Source of the DNA: Candidatus Eiseniibacteriota bacterium
GTDB taxonomy: Bacteria > Eisenbacteria > RBG-16-71-46 > CAIMUX01 > WJJG01
Direction: 5' to 3'
Length of the DNA stretch: 9,045 nucleotides
NCBI GenBank assembly: GCA_016867695.1
Contig: VGIY01000089.1
Coordinates: 1-9,045, forward strand
Shown here: in pieces, positions 1 through 4,116 of the stretch
Layout of the letters: each line of letters begins with the position of its first letter
How positions within the stretch are numbered: the first letter of the stretch is position 1
Made by a program: the position numbers and the translations under genes
The notes under the pieces: model-generated
What the model was told of the DNA's origin: nothing
The model's database searches: none
Seen by the model: the letters and a program-made list of their open reading frames with translations, nothing else

Positions 1-189
1 CGTTTCGTTGCGGGCCCGGGCCAGCGCCACCGCCTCGGCCAGCGACAGCGTGCGCGCGCCGGCCTGGATGGCGGTCCCGGCGAGCGCGGCCACGGCCAGC
101 CCGGCGAGCACGGCCGCGGCCACCCTAGCGAGCGCGGCCAGCGCCAGCGCGGCGAGCACGGCCACGGCCGGCCTGGCGCGCGCGGCCAC
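1..189 (-). CDS. TolC-family outer membrane efflux protein, N-terminal fragment
   Basis: The first 63 codons of a protein that continues past the left edge. Read on the minus strand, a short Arg-rich start is followed by a long Ala/Leu/Val hydrophobic stretch (about residues 8-40), which looks like an export signal. Next comes TLSLAEAVALARARNET, matching the conserved opening of TolC/OprM-type outer-membrane channels (consensus LTLxEAvxlAlxxNp). In this family three subunits form an outer-membrane beta-barrel with a periplasmic tunnel that serves RND or ABC exporters. It lies directly downstream of a TetR-family gene, the common regulator-first layout of efflux operons, so a membrane-fusion protein and an RND pump would be expected further left. 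There is no ATG in frame. GTG codons at 189, 165 and 159 are possible starts, and none has a clear Shine-Dalgarno. A 24-bp tandem duplication covers the first two GTGs. The family call rests on one short conserved segment plus context. Confidence 0.72.
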   Translation of the reverse strand, partial: MAARARPAVAVLAALALAALARVAAAVLAGLAVAALAGTAIQAGARTLSLAEAVALARARNET

Positions 190-206
190 GGCCGGCCTGG
201 CGCGCG
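159..206. repeat. Perfect 24-bp tandem duplication at the tolC-like start
   Basis: Bases 159-182 and 183-206 are identical, giving two head-to-tail copies. Read on the minus strand each copy contains a GTG in the frame of the TolC-like protein, so the duplication copies a candidate start codon and adds eight residues (ARP-rich) to the signal-peptide front without breaking the frame. The neighbouring stretch at 65-160 also holds diverged copies of related GCGAGC(A/G)CGGCCA words, so the whole signal-peptide coding region is a GC-rich degenerate repeat. Confidence 0.85.
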
Positions 207-223
207 GGCGCCGGTCGCGCTGA

Positions 224-877
224 TCAGCAGTCCGGCGAGTCGCCGCCGGGCGCGAAGGCGCGGCGCAGGACCTGCAGCACGTGCTCGGCGACGGCGCCGT
301 GGTCGCTTCGGTATTCCTCATCCATCAATCCCTCTTTGATGAACCCCCAGGTGAGCGCGCGCAGCGTCCGGGCGATCAGCTCGGGGCTCTGGGCGGCGAG
401 TTGCCGGTGGTCGATCGCGCGGGCGGCCAGCCTCGTGATGCGCTCGTGCATCGCGCGGTCGCTGCGCCGCAGCTCGTCGACCAGCTCCGGCCTGGACTGG
501 GCGAAGAGGTGCAGGTCGCGCAGCGAGCTCGAGGTGTAGGCGAGGTTCTCGCCCATCCAGGCGAAGATGGCCCGGACCACGCGGGCGAGCGCGTCCAGCG
601 GATCTCCCCCCTCGCCGGCCTGCGCCTCGATCAGCTCGACGAGCTGCCGGTGCCGGCGGCGGATGACCTCGGCGAAGATGTCCTCCTTGCCGGGATAGAG
701 CTTGTAGAGGTAGCCGACGCTGAACTCCGCCTCGCGGGCGATCTCCTGGACGGTGATGTCGCGGAAGCTCTTCTTGGCGAGCAGCCGCTCGGCCGCCTGG
801 CGCGCCTCGCGCCGGTGCTGCGCCTGCTCGCGCTCCCGGCGCGAGGGTCCGCCGCTCGTGTCCCCGAGTGTTGTCAT
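224..877 (-). CDS. TetR/AcrR-family transcriptional repressor
   Basis: A 217-residue one-component regulator, the usual size for the family. The N-terminal DNA-binding domain is clear. After a charged lead helix (REREQAQHRREARQAAERLL), residues 41-68 read ITVQEIAREAEFSVGYLYKL followed by YPGKEDIF, matching the TetR helix-turn-helix consensus (T-x-x-IA-x-x-A-x-x-S-x-G-x-x-Y-x-x-F/Y-x-x-K-x-x-I/L). The rest (about 75-205) is an all-helical ligand-binding and dimer domain whose inducer cannot be read from sequence. I chose the ATG at 877; an upstream GTG at 955 in the same frame would add a Pro/Arg-rich, non-conserved tail and would put the start upstream of the candidate -10. The TolC-like gene follows after roughly 35 bases, so this is probably the local repressor of an efflux operon, as AcrR or TtgR are. 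An inverted repeat at 959-974 could be its autoregulatory operator. Confidence 0.93.
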   Translation of the reverse strand: MTTLGDTSGGPSRREREQAQHRREARQAAERLLAKKSFRDITVQEIAREAEFSVGYLYKLYPGKEDIFAEVIRRRHRQLVELIEAQAGEGGDPLDALARVVRAIFAWMGENLAYTSSSLRDLHLFAQSRPELVDELRRSDRAMHERITRLAARAIDHRQLAAQSPELIARTLRALTWGFIKEGLMDEEYRSDHGAVAEHVLQVLRRAFAPGGDSPDC

Positions 878-900
878 CGTCCGGACCCGCCCCTGGTCGA

Positions 901-919
901 GCCCCGGCCGGGCCGGGGC
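901..919. promoter_or_regulatory. 19-bp perfect palindrome in the tetR leader
   Basis: GCCCCGGCC (901-909) and GGCCGGGGC (911-919) are exact reverse complements around one central base. The site lies between the candidate -10 element (933-938) and the tetR start (877). It could fold as an mRNA hairpin with an 8-bp stem and 3-base loop close to the ribosome site, or serve as a second protein-binding site. In so GC-rich a genome such palindromes are cheap, so a role is only possible. Confidence 0.4.
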
Positions 920-932
920 AGAACGGCGAGGG

Positions 933-974
933 AGTTTAGCAGAACGGGCGCTCACGGGGTGAATAGGAATTCAC
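933..974 (-). promoter_or_regulatory. Candidate tetR promoter with overlapping operator (inverted repeat 959-974)
   Basis: GTGAATAGGAATTCAC at 959-974 is an inverted repeat: 6-bp arms GTGAAT/ATTCAC around a 4-base centre, AT-rich in a GC-rich setting. This size and symmetry suit a TetR dimer. On the minus strand the arm nearest the gene overlaps TTCACC (958-963), a 4-of-6 match to a sigma70 -35 element. TAAACT (933-938), also 4 of 6, follows after 19 bases, slightly longer than the ideal spacing. This would start transcription near 926 and give a leader of about 50 bases. Binding of the repressor here would block its own promoter. The palindrome is seen directly; the promoter and the pairing with this TetR are inference. 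Confidence 0.5.
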
Positions 975-1003
975 GAGGGGAGACTCCGGTGTCGCTCCGG
1001 CCC

Positions 1004-1040
1004 GGGGAAAAGGGGGGTGAGGGGAGGGGCGGGCTGGGGG
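1004..1040 (+). other. G-quadruplex-forming tract
   Basis: Six G runs lie within 37 bases on the plus strand, at 1004-1007, 1012-1017, 1021-1024, 1026-1029, 1031-1033 and 1036-1040. Lengths are 4, 6, 4, 4, 3 and 5, and gaps are 1-4 bases. Four runs of four Gs with short loops satisfy the usual G4 rule with a four-tetrad core. The tract lies just upstream of the candidate tetR operator and promoter, whose minus strand carries the matching C runs. Confidence 0.6.
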
Positions 1041-1147
1041 AGCGACCGCGCGCGGTCCGAGGCGGGGGCGCGCATCGTCGGGCCCCTGGCAGTCCCGCCT
1101 TCGCCGGTCTTCCCCCCAATCCCCTCATCCCGCTAACACGCTTCCAC

Positions 1148-1168
1148 GCCGGGCGCTAGATGCCCGGC
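1148..1168 (+). other. Hairpin in gene-free region
   Basis: GCCGGGC (1148-1154) pairs with GCCCGGC (1162-1168) around a 7-base AT-containing loop, extendable by one G-T pair. No T-run follows, so it is not a standard intrinsic terminator. Confidence 0.3.
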
Positions 1169-1269
1169 CGGTTGCTGAGCCGCACCGGATGTCGATCGAC
1201 TCCCGAGGTCCGGCGTGAGGCAATACCTACACGAGGGTGGCAGCAGAGACTCGTCATTCGCGTGGACGC

Positions 1270-1293
1270 CCTCGCGCGTTGCTTGGCGCGAGG
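1270..1293 (+). other. Hairpin in gene-free region
   Basis: CCTCGCGC (1270-1277) pairs perfectly with GCGCGAGG (1286-1293) around an 8-base loop (GTTGCTTG). No U tract follows. It may be part of a structured leader for the gene at 1458. Confidence 0.35.
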
Positions 1294-1375
1294 AGATCAA
1301 GGGAGCCAGCCCCCGCTAACGAGGCCGCCTTCAGAGAGCCTCGACTCCATGAGCCGACTCCGGGACGCAGTCGCA

Positions 1376-1427
1376 CTCACGCGCCGCCGGACGGGCAGCG
1401 GGCGGCGAGAAGCCCCGGAGGCGTGAG
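1376..1427 (+). promoter_or_regulatory. Nested hairpin upstream of the beta-helix gene
   Basis: An outer stem CTCACGC (1376-1382) / GCGTGAG (1421-1427) encloses an inner stem GCCGCC (1383-1388) / GGCGGC (1401-1406). The structure ends 18 bases before the Shine-Dalgarno of the gene at 1458, so it would sit in that mRNA leader. It matches no riboswitch class I recognise. The function is unknown and it may be coincidence in GC-rich DNA. Confidence 0.35.
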
Positions 1428-1445
1428 CCACCGTAGCTCCGAATC

Positions 1446-1453
1446 GGGGAGGG
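1446..1453 (+). promoter_or_regulatory. Ribosome binding site fixing the GTG start at 1458
   Basis: GGGGAGGG contains the GGAGG core at 1448-1452 with a 5-base gap to the GTG at 1458. Together with the signal peptide that begins right there, this fixes the start. Confidence 0.75.
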
Positions 1454-1457
1454 CATC

Positions 1458-2690
1458 GTGCGCATTCTTCTGACGGTCCTTCTTCTGCTGTGGGTCCACC
1501 AGCTCTCCGCTCACGGCGCCACGCTCCATGTTCCCGGCGAGTTCCCGACCCTTCAGGCCGCGGTGGATGCCGCGGAGAACGGGGATCTCATCCTGGTCGA
1601 CGCCGGGGAGTACGAAGAAGAAGTGCTGGTGTCGTCCAAGGAAGTGCACTTCGTGAGCCTGCGTGGCAGGTGCGAGACGCACATCTCCGCTTGCAGCGCA
1701 GCGAAGATCAACGCCGACTGCTATCTCGACGTGTTCATCGATCGTTGTGCCGTCGCCGACGGTGGCCTGATGCTCTCGGCCCCCTTCTGCCAGGTGACCT
1801 CCTGCCAGTTCGAGAATGGGTCGCTGCTGGTCCACCAATGCTGGAGCGCTTTCATAGCCCAGAATGTGGTCAGGTCGGGGGACCTCGAGGTCCATGTCGG
1901 ACCTTCCGGGGGGGGCGGCGCCGCTGTCTTGGCCAATGCCGTCAGCTTCGGCGGCATCCGGATCAAGGGGTGGGCCGGTGCCGGGACGAATGTCTGCCTG
2001 AACACCGTCCATGGGTCCGCCGGGGACGGGATCAGGATCGAGGGGGAGTTGGACCTCGATCCCCTCGAGTTGTCGTCGAACATCGTGGCGTGCTGCGAGC
2101 GCGGGGTGGTGTGGGCCAATTCGTCGCTGTCGGTGGAACGCCGCTGCAACGATGTCTGGGGGAACGCCGGCGGGAACTGGATCGGCATTTCGGACCCGAC
2201 CGGAGAGGGAGGCAACATCAGCCTCGATCCGATGTTCTGCGATCCCGCCGCAGGGGACCTGACGCTGGCCTCCGAATCCCCCTGCCTGCCGGGGAATCCC
2301 GGGAATGGGGACTGCGGACAGATCGGAGCGCTTGGACTGGGCTGTGAACTCCCCGCCGAGATGCCGGAGAGCGAGAGGCCGGGCGGGCTGTTCCTCGCCC
2401 GGCCCGCGCCGAACCCATCTTCAGCCGGGGTGGTTCTTCGCTACGGCATCCCCGCGGGCAGTCGGTCGACCCGGGTGCGCCTTGACATCCTGGATGCCGG
2501 CGGTCGGATCGTGCGGACCTTGGTGCGCGGCGCCGAAGAGGCGGGGACTTCTCGCGTCTGGTGGAACGGGACGGACGATCGGGGAGTCGACGTTCCGAGC
2601 GGGGTCTACTGGTCTCGGCTGCTGGTCGGGCGGAGCACGGAAGGCGAGGGTGTGGGGCAGGCAAGCGAGCGAATCGTCCGCGTCCGCTGA
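1458..2690 (+). CDS. Secreted right-handed beta-helix protein with C-terminal FlgD-like Ig domain
   Basis: 410 residues. Residues 1-20 are a signal peptide (MRILLTVLLLLWVHQLSA). From 22 the sequence reads HVPGEFPTLQAAVDAAENGD and then VDAGEYEE, the standard first rungs of pectate-lyase-like parallel beta-helix proteins (consensus VPxdyPTIQaAidaAxdGDtvxVxpGtY). Short strand-rich repeats continue to about 250. A segment with DPMFCDP (258-263), SPC (274-276) and CGQIGALGLGC (286-296) closes the helix. Residues about 313-395 (ARPAPNPSSAG, DILDAGGRIVRTL, WWNGTDDRG, SGVYWSRL) are a FlgD-type Ig-like domain, often a C-terminal sorting or anchoring module of exported proteins in FCB-type bacteria. 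There are 15 cysteines, unusually many, fitting disulfides outside the cytoplasm. No catalytic residues are evident, so carbohydrate binding, a lyase role or a structural surface role all remain possible. It is divergent from tetR and convergent with the VOC gene, so probably its own transcript. Confidence 0.9.
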   Translation: MRILLTVLLLLWVHQLSAHGATLHVPGEFPTLQAAVDAAENGDLILVDAGEYEEEVLVSSKEVHFVSLRGRCETHISACSAAKINADCYLDVFIDRCAVADGGLMLSAPFCQVTSCQFENGSLLVHQCWSAFIAQNVVRSGDLEVHVGPSGGGGAAVLANAVSFGGIRIKGWAGAGTNVCLNTVHGSAGDGIRIEGELDLDPLELSSNIVACCERGVVWANSSLSVERRCNDVWGNAGGNWIGISDPTGEGGNISLDPMFCDPAAGDLTLASESPCLPGNPGNGDCGQIGALGLGCELPAEMPESERPGGLFLARPAPNPSSAGVVLRYGIPAGSRSTRVRLDILDAGGRIVRTLVRGAEEAGTSRVWWNGTDDRGVDVPSGVYWSRLLVGRSTEGEGVGQASERIVRVR

Positions 2691-2763
2691 CGAGGTGAAG
2701 CCGTCTGTCCCATGGCGGACCGACCGGACTGGCGCGCTCGGTCGCGGGCTCAGGCGACGCCTT

Positions 2764-2787
2764 GCGCCGGCGGCGGATCGCCGGCGC
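2764..2787. terminator. Hairpin between convergent genes, possible two-way terminator
   Basis: GCGCCGGCG (2764-2772) and CGCCGGCGC (2779-2787) form a perfect 9-bp GC stem with a 6-base loop (GCGGAT). It sits between the stop of the beta-helix gene (2690) and the stop of the minus-strand VOC gene (2826), where a terminator serving both would be placed. Neither side has a T-run, so it is not a textbook intrinsic terminator; U-less hairpins of this kind are common in GC-rich genomes. Confidence 0.5.
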
Positions 2788-2825
2788 CCACGGCAGCGCC
2801 GACGGCCATGCCGTCACCCATCCCC

Positions 2826-3215
2826 TCACGTCCCGCTCTTCGCCCTGGCGAAGGCGAGCACGTGCCCGTCCGGGTCCAGGCTGTATGCCGCTTCATGGCC
2901 CCAATCCCGGAGGGAGGGAGGACTCAGCTCCCTTGCTCCCTGAGCCAACGCGCGACGGTGGAACGACGCCGGATCGTCGACCATCAGGTAGACCTCGGCG
3001 CGGGGGATGCCCCGGGCCGCGTCCGGATCGGGCAGCCTCTCGCCCAGAAGGCGGCGGATGCCGGCCGCAGGCATGAGGCCCAATGTCGTCTCGTCGTTGA
3101 GCGGGAACTCCGTCATCCCCGGGACATCCAGCGTGGGGCGCTGCAGCAGCACGTTCTCGTAGAAGCGCGCGCTGGAATCCTGATCGGAGACATAGAGGAT
3201 GATGTTCGCTCTCAT
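2826..3215 (-). CDS. VOC/glyoxalase-fold protein, metal ligands apparently lost
   Basis: 129 residues, the normal size for a two-repeat vicinal-oxygen-chelate protein. The N-terminal half opens NIILYVSDQDSSARFYENVL, matching the family pattern (strand, then D-x-x-x-S-x-x-FY-x-x-xL). The second half has AEVYLMVDDPASF and ends in YSLDPDGHVLAFA, the DPDG turn. It resembles proteins usually labelled lactoylglutathione lyase or bleomycin-resistance-like. By eye, metal positions are unfilled: no His in the first strand, and Ala121 stands where the Glu after DPDG is expected; Glu74 may remain. It is therefore unlikely to be a true Ni/Zn glyoxalase I and may bind or sequester a small molecule. The ATG at 3215 has only a weak upstream purine stretch. 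A candidate promoter lies at 3336-3365. The gene is 254 bases downstream of ogt on the same strand. Confidence 0.85.
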   Translation of the reverse strand: MRANIILYVSDQDSSARFYENVLLQRPTLDVPGMTEFPLNDETTLGLMPAAGIRRLLGERLPDPDAARGIPRAEVYLMVDDPASFHRRALAQGARELSPPSLRDWGHEAAYSLDPDGHVLAFARAKSGT

Positions 3216-3233
3216 TCACATCTCGCCGCGCGC

Positions 3234-3257
3234 CCGGCCATCGCCGGCCATCGCCGG
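3234..3257. repeat. 10-bp tandem repeat, about 2.4 copies
   Basis: CCGGCCATCG occurs at 3234-3243 and 3244-3253 and begins a third time at 3254-3257. It lies just upstream of the VOC gene start, in its presumed leader. Confidence 0.6.
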
Positions 3258-3335
3258 GGAGCCCGGCGTGGTTTGCTGTGGCGGCCAGGACGGCTCTCGA
3301 TTGGGGGACCCGACTGCCCCCGGCAGCCTTCGCGG

Positions 3336-3365
3336 ATTCTAGCTGCGCGGGCGGCGGACGCGCAA
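3336..3365 (-). promoter_or_regulatory. Candidate promoter for the VOC gene
   Basis: On the minus strand, TAGAAT (3336-3341) is a 5-of-6 match to the sigma70 -10 element. TTGCGC (3360-3365) is a weak -35 with an 18-base gap. It would start transcription near 3330, leaving a leader of about 115 bases. It is the most AT-rich spot in this spacer. Read by eye only. Confidence 0.3.
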
Positions 3366-3384
3366 CGGGGCGCCGTCACGGGTC

Positions 3385-3468
3385 GCCTCCGGCGTGTGGT
3401 AGCCTCCGGCGCCTCCGGCGTGAGACCGTCTCCGGCGCGGCGTTTCCGGCGCGGCGCGGCCTCCGGCG
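3385..3468. repeat. Six short direct repeats of (C/T)TCCGGCG
   Basis: Ten-base copies start at 3385, 3402, 3411, 3428, 3442 and 3459. Four are exactly GCCTCCGGCG; those at 3428 and 3442 vary in the first bases (GTCTCCGGCG, GTTTCCGGCG). Steps are 17, 9, 17, 14 and 17 bases. The cluster begins just past the ogt stop codon and lies between ogt and the VOC gene. It is too short and irregular for CRISPR. Confidence 0.6.
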
Positions 3469-3469
3469 G

Positions 3470-4051
3470 TCAGCGCGAGCGGGCTGCCCGACCGGCCTCG
3501 CCGTAGAAGAAGGACCCGCAAACCACCCTGCCGCTGCTGTCGAAGGCGATGCCTTCCTTCTCCAACAACGCCCGCTTCATCTCGGAGCCGCCCTGGTAGC
3601 CCCCGAGTTCCCGGTCTGACCGGATCGCGCGATGACACGGCACGATGAGCGGAAAGGGGTTGCCGGCCAGGGCGTTCCCGACTGCGCGGGCGCCGGTCGG
3701 TTTGCCCAGGCGCGCGGCGATGAGTCGATACGTGCTGACCCTGCCCCTGGGAATCGCGTGCTCGGTTGCGAGCACCTGTCTCTGAAACGGACCGCAGCGG
3801 CTCAGGTCCACCAGGTGAAGGGAGAAGTCCATCGGCTCGCCCGCGAGCAGCCTCTTCACGCCTTCGCCGACGGCATCGATCTCGGGGCAGCTGGCGACAG
3901 GCACTGCCGGATACAGCTCCGAGGACCGGCGCTCGGCCGACAGCCCGGGTCCGGAGAGCAAGATCCGGACGATCTTCGGCCCGCTAACCGCGTGGATCCA
4001 GACGATGCACAGCGGGCCATGGGCCGTCGGCTTGACGATCGTCCTGTTCAC
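3470..4051 (-). CDS. ogt: Methylated-DNA--protein-cysteine S-methyltransferase (Ogt/MGMT)
   Basis: A suicide DNA-repair protein that moves the alkyl group from O6-alkylguanine (and O4-alkylthymine) to its own cysteine. From the GTG at 4051 it has 193 residues. The C-terminal domain is complete: IPRGRVSTYRLIAARLGKP (helix-turn-helix), then GARAVGNALAGNP with the Arg finger and the Asn hinge, and the active-site VPCHRAIRSD with Cys139, followed by GGYQGG and EMKRALLEKEG. The N-terminal domain (about 1-80) is the variable ribonuclease-H-like part with a strand pair near GPLCIVWIH and GPKIVRILL. I chose GTG 4051, preceded by AGGGA with a 6-base gap; a TTG at 4084 would add 11 non-conserved residues. 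It starts 61 bases after the mannosidase stop on the same strand, so readthrough is plausible though the functions are unrelated. Confidence 0.95.
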   Translation of the reverse strand: MNRTIVKPTAHGPLCIVWIHAVSGPKIVRILLSGPGLSAERRSSELYPAVPVASCPEIDAVGEGVKRLLAGEPMDFSLHLVDLSRCGPFQRQVLATEHAIPRGRVSTYRLIAARLGKPTGARAVGNALAGNPFPLIVPCHRAIRSDRELGGYQGGSEMKRALLEKEGIAFDSSGRVVCGSFFYGEAGRAARSR

Positions 4052-4116
4052 GGGTTGTCCCTGGCCTCCAGCCTGCCTCCGCAAGCCCGAGCGCCGCCCT
4101 TGCGAGCGAGCCTCAT
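4048..4116 (-). other. 22-codon ORF bridging the mannosidase stop and the ogt start
   Basis: An ATG at 4116 overlaps the mannosidase stop as ATGA. It opens a 22-codon frame (MRLARKGGARACGGRLEARD...) whose TGA (4050-4048) overlaps the ogt GTG as GTGA. If translated it would link termination of the mannosidase to initiation of ogt. It resembles no known peptide, is Arg/Gly-rich as expected of random GC-rich sequence, and may be chance. Confidence 0.2.

Larger units (their letters stand above)
960..1457. other. Gene-free region between tetR and the beta-helix gene
   Basis: About 500 bases with no open frame that looks coding. The stop-free frames here have Arg/Pro/Ser-rich translations without family features. 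The stretch holds the operator end, a G-rich tract (1004-1040), and three hairpins (1148-1168, 1270-1293 and 1376-1427) ahead of the plus-strand gene at 1458. I could not find a convincing -35/-10 pair for that gene, nor a tRNA or recognised riboswitch. Confidence 0.6.

Noticed and set aside
8..223. A 71-codon Ala/Ser/Thr-rich plus-strand frame at the left edge
   Set aside because: It is the antisense of the repeat-rich TolC-type signal peptide; the minus-strand frame contains the recognisable family motif.
878..955. GTG start at 955 for the TetR gene
   Set aside because: It adds a 26-residue non-conserved tail and lies upstream of the likely -10 element; the ATG at 877 gives a normal family length.
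281..1159. A 292-codon plus-strand frame opposite the TetR gene
   Set aside because: Antisense to a confident TetR helix-turn-helix protein; its translation shows no family features.
1160..1473. Short plus-strand frames in the gene-free region
   Set aside because: Arg/Pro/Ser-rich translations, no ribosome site, no homologue recognised, and they overlap predicted hairpins and the real start at 1458.
2218..2829. A 203-codon minus-strand frame opposite the FlgD-like domain
   Set aside because: Arg/Pro/Ser-rich shadow antisense to a well-supported domain.
3385..3468. Possible CRISPR array
   Set aside because: Repeats are only 9-10 bases with spacings of 9-17; CRISPR repeats and spacers are far longer and regular.
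3470..4084. TTG start at 4084 for ogt
   Set aside because: It adds 11 non-conserved residues; the GTG at 4051 has a better-spaced AGGGA and fits the usual N-terminus.
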